Positions 63,992 to 64,000 of a stretch of DNA of 64,000 nt are shown here, piece by piece (within the stretch, counting starts at the first letter, position 1; each line of letters begins with the position of its first letter). The translations under genes were made by a program, and so were the position numbers. Below the pieces are notes generated by a model that saw only the letters and a list, made by a program, of their open reading frames with translations, made no database searches and had not been told where the DNA came from. The stretch comes from Siccibacter turicensis LMG 23730 (lineage in GTDB: Bacteria; Pseudomonadota; Gammaproteobacteria; Enterobacterales; Enterobacteriaceae), in the NCBI RefSeq assembly GCF_000463155.2, contig NZ_AWFZ01000017.1:248001-312000 (forward strand), written 5' to 3'.

Positions 63992-64000
63992 AGCAATTCC

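Larger units (their letters stand above)
57291..64000. mobile_element. Second P2/Fels-2-like prophage, left (tail) end only
   Basis: The order ogr-D-U-T-E/E'-FII-FI on the minus strand is exactly that of P2, followed by an invertase as in Fels-2-like relatives. The proteins are close to P2, unlike those of prophage 1. The window cuts it, so it could be a full prophage, a remnant or a tail-only particle. Confidence 0.85.

Overview
The window is enterobacterial chromosome, most like Enterobacter or a close relative. The first 24 kb follow the E. coli order from ygiB to mug and ileX at high protein similarity, but some E. coli genes (glgS, yqiJK, ttd) are missing and others are inserted. The backbone runs ygiB(partial)-ygiC, ygiD, zupT, ribB with its FMN riboswitch, ubiK, the ygiF-glnE-hldE operon, ygiM, a YfaZ-like porin, a Cys-rich copper-type protein, cca, uppP, folB, plsY, tsaD, the rpsU-dnaG-rpoD macromolecular-synthesis operon, mug and tRNA-Ile2(CAU). 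These genes serve metal uptake, flavin and folate synthesis, LPS heptose supply, nitrogen control, envelope lipid carriers, tRNA maturation and core replication, transcription and translation.

Between rpoD and mug lies an accessory operon (21871-23522, minus strand): a Mor/C-family regulator, a RhiA-like protein, and a small protein whose His-Gly and Asp-Ala-Cys-x-Ser motifs look like a minimal caspase-type fold.

From 24382 to 54279 a complete P2-type myophage prophage of about 29.8 kb sits in ileX, bounded by 54-bp identical att repeats. Its head and tail genes resemble the HP1/K139 branch. Its control region is 186-like: cI and int lie in one lysogeny operon, opposite cox and cII. Portal and terminase (plus strand) diverge from scaffold, capsid and tail (minus strand), with a zinc-finger activator behind the portal gene. 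The tail chaperone carries a programmed -1 frameshift signal. The lysis set is holin, M15 endolysin and overlapping spanins. Two perfect LexA boxes control two small genes. Likely cargo genes are a membrane protein at the left end, a PH-SHOCT protein between cI and int, and a PutAbiC-like protein overlapping int.

Outside attR (54280-57152) are a SieB-like membrane protein and an orphan type VI secretion cassette: Hcp, an L,D-transpeptidase-fold effector resembling Tlde1, and a periplasmic immunity protein. No other T6SS genes are in view.

From about 57238 to the right edge is the tail end of a second, classical P2/Fels-2-like prophage (ogr, D, U, T, E/E', FII, FI and a DNA invertase, all minus strand). 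It continues beyond the window. Its tape-measure gene is shorter than the P2 form.
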